Origin: Castor canadensis
Taxonomy: Eukaryota; Chordata; Mammalia; Rodentia; Castoridae
Direction: 5' to 3'
Assembly: GCF_047511655.1 (NCBI RefSeq)
Contig: NC_133392.1
Coordinates: forward strand, 19,668,001 to 19,732,000
DNA length: 64,000 nt
Positions 24,463 through 36,425 of the stretch are shown in pieces; the stretch's first letter is position 1, and each line of letters begins with the position of its first letter. The notes beneath the pieces were generated by a model. That model ran no database searches, was not told where the DNA came from, and worked only from the letters and a program-made list of their open reading frames with translations. The position numbers and the translations under genes were made by a program.

Positions 24463-24692
24463 TTTTTTTCCTTTTTTTCTTTTTGCGGTACTGGGGATTG
24501 AACCCAGGGCTTTGCATTTGCTAAACACTCTTATGACTTGAGTTATGTTGCCAGCCCTTTTGTTTTTATTTTGTTTTTTGAGATAAGGTCTCACTAACTT
24601 TGCCCGAAGTAGTTTTGTACTCAAGAACCTTCTGTCTCTGCTTCTCAAGTAGTTGGGATTGCAGGCATATACCATCACGCCTGGCATATACC
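24463..24692 (-). mobile_element. Composite SINE, reverse orientation
   Basis: A T-rich start is followed by GCGGTACTGGGGATTGAACC…TTGCCAGCCC (ID unit), then a 7SL-like unit with TTGGGATTGCAGGC and a CACGCCTGGCA end. Confidence 0.8.
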
Positions 24693-27234
24693 ATTACACT
24701 TGGTTTATATGCTTTCACACAGGTGTTATTTTCACATTGCCACATTCCTGAAATGAAGATGTGTTTAACAAATGACATGTGTGTTGAGAGTTTGATTGAC
24801 AGTATTATTTTCTTTCCTAGCTGTCCAAAATATAAGGTTGAGATTTACAATTGATAAACCAGTACCATTTTAGAGTAAATGAAAAATATTTGGATTCCCG
24901 GAGAACATGAGGTGAGATCAGATCTGTAATCCATAATCTCTGCTCATAAGACTTCTTCAGATTTCCAACTCTTTCATACCTCATAGCTGCCCAGAAGCCT
25001 CTGCGTCCCTAACTCTCCCTCCAAACACAACAAACCTGCCCTATGATCTTCCCCAGAGAGAGAGGACGGGGTTCTCTTTCTTCCTCTCCCTCCTGCTTTA
25101 CCCCTCTTCCCACTTCTCTCTGGGAGCCAACCTCAGCCATCTCTGGAGGACCTGGTTCTTCCCAAACTCTGCTGTTAGCCAGCTTTACTTAACAGGAAAG
25201 AAAGAGAGAAGGAACGCTTGGTCAGTAGAGTATTTCTTAGCAAGCAAGATGGGAGGGAAAGAGGCTTTGAATAGTCCTTGGGCCAAGAGGGTAACAGGCA
25301 GATGGAGGTGGGCGTGTATCATGCAGCAGCAAGGGCTAGATTGGGGGGGCGGGGACGTACCTTTGATAGGCCTCCCGGGAAGGCTCAGAAGGTAAAACCT
25401 CCAACTGTGACAGCTGCTCTCCACAAGCTTCACATGCACACTCACACGCATATCATCACGCACACGTGCACTGGTACACGTGCTTAAACACTAGGCCAAG
25501 GCCCTTCTCTGCTACCTCACATCACAGCAGGAGGGAGGCGGGGCCAGGAGACTGGCTCTTTTCCAGGGATGAAGATGCCCAGCATAGGGAGAAGGAAGTG
25601 GCCTCATCAGGTCACCCAGAAAAATCAGTGAAAGACACATGACAGGAGCCTGACTCCCGTGTGCTGGCTGGCATAGGAAAACTGGCTATGGAGAGCCCAG
25701 GGTCGCTCTCATCCCTGGGCTGTATTGGCCTGGCTGGCTTGAGGCCAGTGTACCAGGGAAACTGAACCACACTCCCCCAGATAAAAACTAGCCACAGAAG
25801 GCTGGACACCATGGGAAAAGAGTGGCTGCCACCAGATGAAGAAGGCCTCATAACTCTAAGAGAAGTGGGGCTGGAAGGAGGAAGGGGAGGCAGGTAGGGG
25901 CCTCTGAGGAGGTGATTTTTCCCCAAGACCTTCAAGAAAATAAGGGGAAAAGCTGGGAGGAGGAGTCTGCAGAGGGTATGATGGCTCCAATTTGGGTTAT
26001 CTAGCTGCATCCTGGTGTTTGGGTCCTTAGCCTAGAAGGTACCCAGAAACAGCTGGTATCTCAGGGGAGTTGAGACTAGAGAAGGACCCTTGGGATGCTA
26101 GAAGCAAGCTGCAGCCTGGCTGACTAGTTCCGATTTCTCTAAGCTCTGTGCTGTTCCAGTGGACAGCATGAGGCAAAAAGGCAATATGAGGGTATGCTAA
26201 GGGTGCCCTGCCCTTTGCAGGGTGCTGGGCAGTGGAAGTATAAATAAGAAAGGGAGCTCAGAAGGAAATTGTGCAGCAACACAGGTGCAGCCAAAGTCCT
26301 CTGTAACCTGCAAATCCGACCCTAGCAATGGCCCAAGGCTGTGCTGAGCTCAGAGCTTGTGGGAAACCCATGAAAGGCTTTCGTGTGAGGACATAAAAAC
26401 TTTAGGTAGGTGGGTGGGAGGCCCTGAGTCTAAGAGGCCTCATTCTCTGGGGGCTTTCAGAGCTCAGCCCCTGGTAAGTGTCAGAGGCTCCTTCTAAGCG
26501 ATGCTTTCTACTTGGTCTTGACTGCAGGGTATGTGTCACTGGGAACAGTCAGATTTAATAATAATCTGGCCTGTCTAAATAATCTCTCTTCCAGGGCTCT
26601 TCCACTCAGTGATCGCCTCCCCCACCCTTGTACCTTCCAGACACTAGGAGAGGTGTGTGCCAGGAGCTCCCTGCAGACCCTGGGTCTGTAGGAGGCATTG
26701 AGGAAGTGTGGGCATTGGGCAGGTAGGTGTGGTTTCTAAGGTGTGGGGTGAATGGAGGCCATCCACTGGTGTTGACACAACTGTCATAAACCCTGCTTTG
26801 TTCCTAGCTCTGCCTGGGAAGGTAGAGAACTTGGGTGGGCCTGGTTAGGTGGGGACGTAGAGTGAAGACAGGTAAGTTTGGGGAGGGCATGCCCCCTGAA
26901 GGGACAGAGAAATAGGTCTGCAAAGGAGGCCCAGCTCTGTGGCTACAGATGAATCCAGCTGTTAAAAGGCTGAGTTTTGGGTATCACAGCAGGGCTATGC
27001 AACCAACTGTCAGAGCTACCTTCCTGTGTGAGAGAAGCTGGGAAGGGAAGAATGAACAGGGCAAGGCAGGGGTAGGTGGGGTGCTACCTGGCACTGCTCC
27101 CAGGACCCACCCTGTTTCTATAGTCAGCCAGCTAGGCCAGTCCTCATGTGCCTGGTGACTGGGTAGAAACCTAGGGCTCAGCCCCCTGTTGCTCCTGCCA
27201 GTCCCGGGGATGGTCAAGGAGACCGCCTAGCCCT

Positions 27235-27720
27235 TCAAGTAGCATTCACTGATCCTGGCCCTGTGGTGGGCACAGGGCAGCAGGATATGTTGCCCTTGCC
27301 CTTGTGGACTCAGTGACTGCTGTGGAGGCACACCTCAAAAGAGGTCACAAGGCAACGTGATAAGGCCACAAAAGAGGGGCCTCTGTGCGTGTGTCTGGTA
27401 TATGGGGACAAATTGTCCGGGGACACAGCAGGGGAGCAGGAACACCTGAGAGGAGGCCAGAGAGGGGGCCAAGGACAGCTTTGTAAAGCACGTAACACTT
27501 AATTAGAACATTCAAGAAAGTCATAGTTTCTAAGTAGTGAGAAAGAAAGACATTCCAGGCAGTGGGAAAACCACGAGCAAAACCATATAGCTAAGAAGGG
27601 GCCTGTTTGGGAAGCAGCAAAACGTGAGCACAGCTGAGCTTCAATGGAGGCCGGTGGGGAGTGGTGTTGGGGTTTAGGGGAGTATAGAGATGAGGCAGGG
27701 CTAAGTATGGTGGGCTGAGC
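27235..27720 (+). mobile_element. L2 LINE relic
   Basis: It has L2-like blocks in order: CACAGGGCAGCAGGATATG, CAAGGCAACGTGATAAGG, and ACATTCCAGGCAGTGGGAAA followed by a GAGCAAAACCATA segment. Confidence 0.55.
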
Positions 27721-28901
27721 ACCAAGCTAAGGCTGACAGAGAGTACACAAGGCCAAGATGGCAAAGATACCAGGGTGGTGGTCCTTGAGGATGCCTGCCC
27801 CACTGTGGCTCTGTGTGCTGCTGATGGCAGACTCCCTGCTGGGGCTGGAGGATGGTAACAATGATAGTGTGTCGGCAGGCCTGCAGCTGACAGTACTAGG
27901 GAGAAAAGTGGCCACCCTACTCTCATTCGTGATGGTTGGAGAGTCCCTACTATGTCTTACCTTCTCAACAGCCTCAGGCAAGCACAAGGCATACAGCAGA
28001 TGTACAGGCAGGAAGACCGAGGTGGTGGCAGGTGGTGGCAGGTAGACACCACCTAGGCCCTAGGAAGTCCAGGGTTGTAACTCCTAACACACCACAAGTG
28101 CCAGAAAGCTCTCTCCCTCCTAGACCTGCAGACAGTAAGGGAGAGAGCGCTCACTGGCAAACAGCGTGTCCTCTGTACCTACCTCATCAAGCCAACCTTA
28201 TTGGGACAGGTGTGGGAGGTGGTTCCCAACTTTACTTGAGAGGGTCAGCACCTCCTGGCTGCTGTCATCATTTGAGGGAACCCCAAAGAGTAAACACTGG
28301 AGAGCTTTCTCCCACAATCCAGATGGGCAGGCTCCCATGCAGAGCTCTCTGCTGTCTGGTGTGGATGGTGAAGATAATGGAAGCCTCCTCCTTGTTCAGT
28401 CAATCAACAGAGAAATCTGAAAAAAAGAGTTTGAAAACAAAACAAACATAAGCCCTACAAACTCAAGCCAGTATACTTCCTCTCAGGTGATCTGGGCAGG
28501 TATGAACCTTTGGAATCTGGGAGGTGTCACCCCGATATTGGGAACCACTTCACATAGAGACAGGGATGGTAATGTCCCCTCCAGAAGACACTCCGCTGGG
28601 TTCTTCTCCAATGTTGGGCTGTAAGATACCTAAGGATATCTTTTCAGTGCCCCAGTACCTCTGCCCACACCACAAGAAAGTACTTATAGAATATAGTCGG
28701 GTGGAACAATCTCCCCAGATAAACTGGAATGCCATCTCCATTTTAATAAGGGAACCCTATAGTAAACCATGCTTCCTGTTTTGGCCTTGGCTTCCAGGAA
28801 ACTCCCAGAAACATCTCATGCCTGCTACCACCACTCCATCAGCCCTTACATACACACACTTGCTGCCTCTGATCTTTCTCAATCTTCATTTAAAATTTTT
28901 G

Positions 28902-29218
28902 TTAGGCTAGGCATGGTGGCCCATGCCTATAATCCCAGCTACTCATAAGGCAGAACTCAGGAGGATCTTGATTTAAGGCCAGCCCTGGCAAAAAGTTAGC
29001 AAGACCCTATCTCAACCAACAAGCCACATGTGGTAGTGTGTATCTGAAATCCGAGCTCCACAGGAGGTATAAGAAGGAGGGTTGTAGTCAAGACTGGCTC
29101 CAGGTCAAAAACATAAGACCCCATCTGAAATATAACTAAAGCCAAAATAGAGCTGAGGACATGGCTCAAGTCCTGAGTGCAAACCCCGGAACCACCAAAA
29201 ATAAATAAAAGTAAAAAT
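28902..29218 (+). mobile_element. Long composite SINE
   Basis: A head GCTAGGCATGGTGGCCCATG is followed by a second 7SL-like unit (GCCACATGTGGTAGTGTGTA) and a degenerate ID-like tail (AGCTGAGGACATGGCTCAAG…GTGCAAACCCCGG), with an A-rich end. Confidence 0.8.
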
Positions 29219-29689
29219 TTTTCTTTTAGCTTAATCTGGTCACACTTAGCCTGTGTTATACAAATCTACCTCTTGAGAGGTAGCAGCTAAATAAACAATC
29301 AAGTTTCACTCAGGAAACAGAGGTCAAAAGTACAAACCACTGGCTGTCATTCTGGGGCTATGGAAAATCCCCTCTGATCACCCCCAAGTCCACAGACAGC
29401 AGAGAGCAGGGTGCATTCCTTTCCTCCCCTACCCTGGGGGTGGCTCCTTGCTCTCTTCCCTGGAGATCCAGCTCCACGGGCTGAGATCCTGTGCTCCCCT
29501 TTGGCCTTACTGTTCCCCCTGTGGGTGGAGCCTTTCTTCATCTACTCTCTAGGGAGGGGACATCAGTGTCTGGAGTGCAGTGATGAGGATGTCTGTCATA
29601 AGCACCTGGAGGATGGCTAAATTAGGCTCCTGGTGCTTTAGAAGATGTAGGGACAAAAGACAGCCAGGCAGGACAGGAGAGTGATGAAG

Positions 29690-29905
29690 GGCGTGGTTTG
29701 AGTCGTGTAGACCGGGCTTGAATCTACCTGCGCTGCCTACTGCCTGTCTAGTTCTTAGCAAACTAGTTTATCTCTCTGAGTTTCATCTTTCCCAGCTATG
29801 AAATACAGAGAATGGCAGTGTCTGTCTCTCAGCATTGTGAAGAGGCCAAGGGACAATGTCCCCACAGAGTACACCTAGGGATGGCACGTAGAAGGCTCAA
29901 TAATT
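29690..29905 (+). mobile_element. MIR SINE relic
   Basis: A near full-length MIR pattern is present: GTTTGAGTCG…CTTGAATC, TTTATCTCTCTGAGTTTCA, TCAGCATTGTGAAGAGG and GGCACGTAGAAGGCTCAATA. Confidence 0.75.
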
Positions 29906-30414
29906 ACAGGGCTAATGCTTGTCTTACTAGTGGCTCACAAAGAGCAGGAGAGAAAGCATGGGTGAATTCCAGGGTCCCTGTTGATGGTAACCACGCTGGC
30001 AACACCACTACTTCTGGAGTCTCCCAAAGGACTGCTGGCTGTGCCGTGCTCTGCCCACAGGGACATCGCTTCACCAGATCTCCAGAGGCTTTCCTGAGGA
30101 CCACAGGCTTCTAGCCACTAATAAAGACAAAGAGCCCTGGAAGACGGACTCAGCCTAAGCACAGTAATTATGAATCCAGCTAAACAAATCCTGCCATGCA
30201 TGTGCCCTAAACCCAGTCTCATGACCACCCCACTCCCACCAGCCCCCACTGTCTCCATCTGCCATGGCCAGGCTGGTCTTCTTTTCTCTGTCCACACTGT
30301 CAAATCTTTTCTACACTAGAGTCCCTCTACTTTGAATGGTCTGCATTCATATCTCCCCTGTACACACCCCCAGTAAAATAAATGTCCCTTCTATTGCAGG
30401 AGCTGTTGGGGAAG

Positions 30415-30598
30415 TCCCTGCTTGTCAGTATGAACAGTGTAGTCCACCTGCACTGAATGTCCCAGAGGCTTGCTAAAATGCAGGTGCCCGGGTCTTCCCC
30501 AGGACCAGTCTCTCCTGGAAGAGGACCAGGAATCTATTTCTAGCAAGCACTCCAGGTGACTCTGAAGTCCACAAAGCACGAGGATCAATGATTTGTCT
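30415..30598 (+). mobile_element. MER5A-type hAT fossil
   Basis: The segment follows MER5A: TGTCCCAGAGGCTTGCTAAA, TGCAGGTGCCCGGG, GGAATCTATTTCTAGCAAGC and CTCCAGGTGACTCTGA. Confidence 0.7.
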
Positions 30599-30714
30599 TG
30601 ATCTCTTTGCTGAGTGCCAAAGTGCAGCAGAGGCTAGGCCTGGAAAATTCATGACATAATCTAATCAAAATAGCCTAAGTCCCCAACTGGCTCCAGCAGT
30701 ATTACCCAGGAGAT

Positions 30715-30780
30715 CTGGAGTCTAATAAGGCTGGGTTGCCTTAGGCAAGTCACTTCCCCTCTCTGGACCTTTTATACTCC
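30715..30780 (+). mobile_element. MIR SINE fragment
   Basis: The fragment CCTTAGGCAAGTCACTTCCC…CTCTGGACC is the MIR core. Confidence 0.6.
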
Positions 30781-30799
30781 TGCAAAAGGAAGGACCAAA

Positions 30800-30931
30800 C
30801 CAGGCACAGTGTGTGCCTGTAGTCCTAGCACTTGGAAAGATGTGGCAGAAGTTGAAGAAGAGCTGAGGAGTTCATTGCCAGCCTGGGCAGCATAGAGACC
30901 CTGTCTCAAAAAAAATAAAAAATAAAAAAGG
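30800..30931 (+). mobile_element. B1-like SINE
   Basis: A single 7SL-derived unit runs from CCAGGCACAGTGTGTGCC to GACCCTGTCTCAAAA, with an A-rich tail and no ID part. Confidence 0.8.
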
Positions 30932-32457
30932 AAAAACCAAGACTCGGGAGTCTCTGGGGCCATCTTTCTCTTATAAGTTTATAATTTCACATGGGACGAG
31001 TGCCTCTGTAAGGCCATAGGGTGGGAAAAACCCAGCTGTCTCATCACTGCATAGGTAGACAGTCCACACTTGCTACTGATGTTCAAAGATGCACAGAGGT
31101 CTTGGGTCAGAGAGGGCCAAGGTCAGTATCCAAGTGGCCTGACCTGATGAGGTATGATGAAGAACGTGTTCAGTGTCTAGGCCAGCAGAGTCAGGCAGAG
31201 GCGGTCTGGAGCTGACCTCTGGGGGAGGACTCTGTGGAGCCAGAGAGGGAATCTGAATGTCAGGGCTCCAACCTAAAGGACTGGCTCAGAGCCAGACGAT
31301 AGGCCCCCAGGGACATCAGAGAACAGATGGGAACGCCCAGGCATATGGGGAACATTTCAGGGCAGAGCCTCCACACTGCACAGCTCCAGGGACTGCCAGC
31401 TTACAGAATGCTTGGCGCCCTCCAGAGCTGTGGTACACACCCCGGCCCAGGCACTGGGGTGCCCCAGACACCCTGGACTTTGAACTTGAGGCAGTTGGAC
31501 AAGCTCTAGGCCCATTCCTTGCTTTGGTCAGCTGAGGCACAGATGGTCCCCTGCAGGGAAGGATGCTTCCTATCCTCTTGGTTGGTAACTGGAGGCCTGA
31601 ACTCAGTCCACGATGGCCATCATGGCATGGTGGGCGGGGGATTGAGGGTGGGGTGGCAACAGGCTTAACAGGAACTTTCTTCAGATCTAGCGTCTGCTCC
31701 CCGTAATTACAGGCGGCCCCACTTTGCCCTTTGGGTCCAGGCTGCCCAGCCCCTCCCTCCTGACTTGGGAGCACTGCCAACAAGAGGAAAGGGCCTAGAG
31801 AAGGTTCTAGAGCATTCAGAGGACTGGTCAACTGAACTGAGTAGATTGACATTGTTTTGCTAAAAGAAACTCCTGAAATTTAGAAATTCCTGCACAAAGC
31901 ACAGATTGTAAAAACAAATGAGATTTGGCACCTTGCGGCATACCAAATGCTTTCAGCAGCAACCACCTCAACCCTGGTGATGAGTAGTATCATTGCTCCC
32001 ATTTTTCCCAAGGAAGCAGAGCTGAGGATGTCACAGGGCTAACAGTGGCAAGGCCAGGACTCTGCTTGGGCCTGCTAGGTCCAGTACAGCATCAGCCACA
32101 AGACCTTCATTGTCAACACCAAAGATAGCCCAATTCTGGTGCAGGACAACTGGGTTCAGTCACCAGAAGACTAGGGAGCTCTGGGGAGCAAAGCCAGGGA
32201 TTGTAAGAAGCCCGAGCCCCCAAAAGGGTCAATGGCTTGCACTTCTTCAGTTTCATCCCAGACCTCACCTCTGACAATCTCTGATTCCCTCTAGCTTCCC
32301 AGCCAGAGCCCTCAGTGGAAGCTGTTTTGTTACCTCTGTTCAACACTTGAAAATAAGTCAGAGATGAACAGAATCCCAGTCTTTGGGCTCTGCGAGCTGC
32401 TCCTGGCAAAATGTCAAAGAACCCCATCCGGACACACTCACAAGCTTTCAAATTCTC

Positions 32458-32463
32458 TTTATT
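32458..32463 (-). terminator. RBM20: RBM20 polyadenylation signal (AATAAA)
   Basis: AATAAA on the minus strand, in the context TTTTTAATAAAGAGAATTTG, gives expected cleavage about 10-30 bases further left. It is the last good hexamer at the distance expected for the RBM20 3' UTR; 32764-32759 is an upstream alternative. Confidence 0.65.
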
Positions 32464-33923
32464 AAAAATTTTTTTTTTCCCTTTTGTAAAAACAAACACT
32501 TTTCGGTCAGTTATACAGATCAGGAAGAGAGGTGACAATCTATAAGACACTCAACAAATTCCAATACTTTACAAGTTCAAACTTAACGAGAGCTTTTTGG
32601 TTTTTTCACAAACTCACAAAACAAACTCTGGTCCAGTTCAAGTATAATCTAACAGATCACTGCCTCGCACTGTCCAAGAATAGGAAACCCTGATACCAAT
32701 AGCTGCTGCTCACACCAACAAGTTCACCAAATTCTTTGGGAGTACTGCCTGGATACAATTTATTCCAGGTGTTAACAATGAAAAGAAAATTACTTGGGCC
32801 TTCTGCATATTAACTCAGGGACTCAGCATACAGATAAATGTGCTACATAAGGTAGCAACTGCTCTTGAACAACCTTTTTGGGGAGACACTTTGAAATGGT
32901 TGACAAAACACTGAAGAAAAGCTTTAAAAAATAAATCTAAGTATTTTCTTGGTTGCCTTTAAAACTGAATTGTATGTGACACATGTAGGAATAAAAAGTG
33001 CAAATTACAGGGTTGGTGAAGGGCCATACCAATGGAATTGTATAAAAATAAATAAAAATAAAATATATATACATATACACAAGTATAGAATCTCAGGTGA
33101 TTTTAAACTGAAGGTTCTGACTAAATGCAGCCTTTTCTCTCTCCCTCCCTGGGGGCTCTCTGTGGCTTTCCAATATAAAGGTCAGTAAAGGAGCCATTAC
33201 TTTGCTTGGGAACTGGGCCATCTGGGTTTCTATCTGGGGTGGGGTGGGAGGAGCTGGTGAGGTCTGCTCCCACTTTGCTGGGGATTAAAGCTTCCAGCTT
33301 CTCTGACAATGTACAATTCCAGTCTCTTGTGGAGGGGGCAGGACTTCCCCTGTAAGATTCAGTGAGGAGGCCAAACTGCTGGTCTCAGAATTCCCTCCAG
33401 CAGAAATAAAGATACTTGGGGTCAAAGGTTTTCTGGGCCAATAGAAAGGAGACTTAACTGGAGACTATAATGCGAATTCAACTCTGTGGGAACAGTCTGG
33501 GCTGAGCCACAGTCTTTAGCATCTTCTCTCTGAGATACAACCTTCTCGAAAACCCCATATACCCTGATGCTCAGGTCTCCTGCTTCTTCCAACTTCTTAC
33601 CACACCTGTCCAAACCAGCCTGTCTACCTCCAGAACTTGCCTTAACTCTTCCATCTTGTAGGTTCCTCACAGTTCTCTCCTTGCCAGGGAACAAACGCCT
33701 CAAACTTAACACATGGTTGTTTTAGTTCTACATTTGTTTCCTTTCTCTGTCGCAGTTTCCTCACTAATGAAATGTCAGCGTTGAGCTACATAATCTTGTC
33801 ACTCTTCTTTCATAAGTACAGAGGACAGAAAGTGCAGTATATGGAGAAACACACAAACAAACCAGACGTTTCCTGCCCAGTCTACCTGCCCACCTGTACA
33901 AGGTTCAACTCTAGGAATTAAGT

Positions 33924-33999
33924 TTTGTTTTTGCTGGGAATCAAACCTGGGGCCTCACATGCTAGGAAAGTACTCTCCCTCTGAGCTACTGCCCCAGCC
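33924..33999 (-). mobile_element. ID SINE in RBM20 3' UTR (sense to transcript)
   Basis: A reverse-complement ID (TTGCTGGGAATCAAACCTGG…GAGCTACTGCCCCAGCC) is flanked by CAACTCTAGGAATTAAGT (33906-33923) and a copy with one mismatch (34000-34017). Confidence 0.9.
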
Positions 34000-34923
34000 C
34001 AACTCTAGCAATTAAGTCTGTGATTCATAGGGTTTCTCTCCATCTATCACCATCTTCAATTTGAATCGTTCAGGAACAGAAACAGGCAGCTCTCTCAGGA
34101 GAGAGCTGTCCACCTCCCTTGTTTTATTTTGCAGGTGAAGCCACTGAGGCCGCTTTCGCGGGAGTACCTCAGCTCATGAAAACTTCACTAGGCTCCTTTC
34201 TGACTTTCTGGAACCCACTTGATGGCTTTGGCAAAGCCTCATTTCTTTCAGCATCTTTGTCCCCCAAACCCTTTTAATGGATTATCAGCCTATGTGTGGG
34301 GTCTGAAGACACTGACCTCACTGGGAATAAGGGCTCTCTTCTTTATATTTCAACAGCAAAGTCTACACATGTGGTCAGCCCTGAGCGGCCTCCATCCTGT
34401 GTACAGTTGGAAAAGGCACTTTCCTGCAAATACCTGGAAGACCTCAAATGCTGCTCTTCTGCTCTATAGCCTTCTCTTGGCTTCTCCCTGACTGAGGGAT
34501 GATTTTGAAACCATCCCACTGTAAGGTCAGTTAGGGTCCAAGTGCCACCCTTAGCAGTGGCACTAGGGTGAGTCAAGGTCAGATGTAGTTCCTTGTTACT
34601 GAGTCTCTCAGGCCAATGACATGCATTGCAGACAGGCCTACATTTATCCTTGGCCCACACCAACTGCTGTTTTAGTTGGAGGGAAAAGACACTGCTGTTC
34701 ATAATTTTAGTTAAAGTGAATCGATACAAAATTCATTGTCCCAAATAGAACAAATTCTGACACCTCCTGAAATAAAGAGGAAGGAAGAAAGTTTGGAAGG
34801 ACTTTATCAGAGCTTTCACAATAAAGAGCTCCTTTTCCTCCACAAAACTGATTTTACTTTAAAGCATAAACCTGCTGGATTTCTAGAATAATTGAGGATG
34901 AAAGGGTTATAAAACAGGGGCTT

Positions 34924-35015
34924 TTGGCTGGGGGTGTAGATCAATGGTAGAGAGCCTATTTAAGATGTGCAGGGCTCTTAGTTCAATCCCCAGCACCCCC
35001 CACTCCCCAAAAAAA
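34924..35015 (+). mobile_element. ID SINE in RBM20 3' UTR (antisense to transcript)
   Basis: An ID unit reads TTGGCTGGGGGTGTAGATCA…AGTTCAATCCCCAGCACC, with a C- then A-rich tail. Confidence 0.85.
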
Positions 35016-35546
35016 GGTGGGAGGATTCAGCTGGAGGAAGAAGCTGTAACTGACATCACTCCCTGCTTCTCCCAGTTGATGCTCTTTGGCGGCCCCTCTC
35101 AGGACTGGACTCAGCTCTCCCCCGCATGGCTCAAACAGGCCACTTAGATGCCAGGCTGAGAAGCTGCTGCAGGTTCACAAAGTGACTCTCCAGATCCGGA
35201 AGTTTCCATTCCACCTGCTATATCCTATCAAGAATTTAAACACTGTGAAAATCCCTGAGAAGTTGAATTTTATGAAAAGGAGATGATTATTGGCACAGAA
35301 GGCAAGAGGGGTGAAGGAGCAAGAAGAAAAGAGAAAAGCAAATTGAAAAATTGTAGGAGAGAAACAAGAGTCCACAGAGAATTGGGGACCCTCAGCGGGC
35401 TGGACATGCCAGGGCAACTTGGCTCCTGGAGACACTTCAGGGTGTTTTAATGAGTCTCTGGGAACAAACCCAAGGAACGAGTCCTGCCTGGCTTTAGTCC
35501 TGTCTGGAGGCCAGGCAGGCCCCACTTCGGCAGGCCTCTCCACCTT

Positions 35547-35588
35547 CCAACAACAGCAGTGACAGCAGCGACAGCAGCATCAGCATCA
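35547..35588 (-). promoter_or_regulatory. RBM20: UGCU/CUG-rich cluster at the RBM20 stop codon
   Basis: In the transcript the stop UGA is followed within about 40 nt by five UGCU and one CGCU motifs. These fit the YGCY code bound by MBNL proteins. Function is inferred only. Confidence 0.4.
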
Positions 35589-35696
35589 CAGCTTTCTCTT
35601 TTCAAAGTGCGGCACAATTCCACTGTCCTCGGGCCTCGGGCTGCCTGCCCCCTCCGTCTCCTTCAGGCCCTCCTCAGCCAGCTGGGACAAGTACTT
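35586..35696 (-). CDS. RBM20: RBM20 exon 14, C-terminus
   Basis: This terminal exon encodes the last 36 residues of RBM20, beginning [20 protein letters not shown] and ending FEKRKL, with TGA at 35588-35586. The acceptor CTACAG|AAG at 35697/35696 is preceded by a pyrimidine-rich tract. It enters in phase 0 after exon 13 (CAG|AAG), so the zinc finger runs straight into this tail. The sequence matches the known mammalian RBM20 C-terminus closely; its specific role is unclear. Confidence 0.95.
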   Translation of the reverse strand, partial: KYLSQLAEEGLKETEGAGSPRPEDSGIVPHFEKRKL

Positions 35697-36329
35697 CTGT
35701 AGTGGAGAGAGGGACACGAGAGGCAGGGAGATGTCAGTGGTGGCTTGGAGGTGAGGAGAGGCAGGAGACATTCCTGGGCCCCCTCTCCTAACACCTGTGC
35801 CCAGTGGGCAGGTCCTCCACTCCTGTCCTGGGGCTATAGGACCTCACTGTGTTGAAAGTACCAATACTGACAATAGGAACCACTTCTCAGTCCTTATTTG
35901 GTGCCAAGCAAAATAAGGCTTTCTAAATGCTTGACTTAATATAAACTCAATCCTATCACAACTCTGTTTTCCAGAAGGAATCTGGTCTCTAGGCGGCATG
36001 TCCATGTGTAAAGGGCAGAGGGAGGGAAGCTGGAGGGAGGGAAAAGTCCAGCACCAGCCCATAATGATATCTAAGACTCCTGACAACCTGTTTCCTGTTG
36101 GGAGTGAGCTGTGGGGGTCCTGGAGGTCCCTTGATGGATTGAAGTTGGGCCTGTCTGCCCTAAACTGGGGGCTCCCTCCACAATTCACAAAGCATCTCTT
36201 GACTGAGACTGGCCCGAGGCCAGCCAATGGTCCAACTGGGGCTACACTGAGGATGTCTGGAGTCAGTGCAGTGAAAAGGGAATAGAAAGGCCTGGGCAGC
36301 AAGAGGCTGAATATCCCTGATGTCTATGG

Positions 36330-36425
36330 AATGAGAGTTACAACGGCAACCCTGCACAGGGCTGCTGTGAAGTTGATGGAAAGCCACACAAAGCGTTTAG
36401 CACAGTGCCTGGCACAGAATAAACA
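36330..36425 (+). mobile_element. MIR SINE 3' fragment
   Basis: It shows the MIR 3' pattern: GGGCTGCTGTGAAGTTGATG…GCGTTTAGCACAGTGCCTGG. Confidence 0.7.

Larger units (their letters stand above)
19466..32439. other. Intergenic region between RBM20 3' end and the distal PDCD4 upstream region
   Basis: No protein gene is supportable. Named repeats are listed separately. Stretches without recognised repeats include about 19500-20680, 23480-24460, 24900-27230, 27730-28900, 29220-29690 and 30930-31980. These look like unique sequence with short random frames only. Confidence 0.6.
32440..35585 (-). other. RBM20: RBM20 3' untranslated region
   Basis: It starts directly after the stop at 35588-35586 and extends about 3.1 kb to the AATAAA at 32463-32458, consistent with the long 3' UTR known for RBM20. 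It begins with a UGCU-rich run and carries two ID SINEs (33924-33999, 34924-35015). Alternative AATAAA hexamers on the transcript strand lie at 34128-34123 and 32764-32759. The 3' end is inferred from the signal, not from transcript data. Confidence 0.75.

Noticed and set aside
24286-24687. Minus-strand frame of 133 codons
   Set aside because: Most of it runs through a composite SINE.
31316-31852. Minus-strand frame of 178 codons near the RBM20 3' end
   Set aside because: It has no recognisable domain, low-complexity composition and an overlapping plus-strand frame. It lies beyond the RBM20 polyadenylation signal, in the intergenic region.
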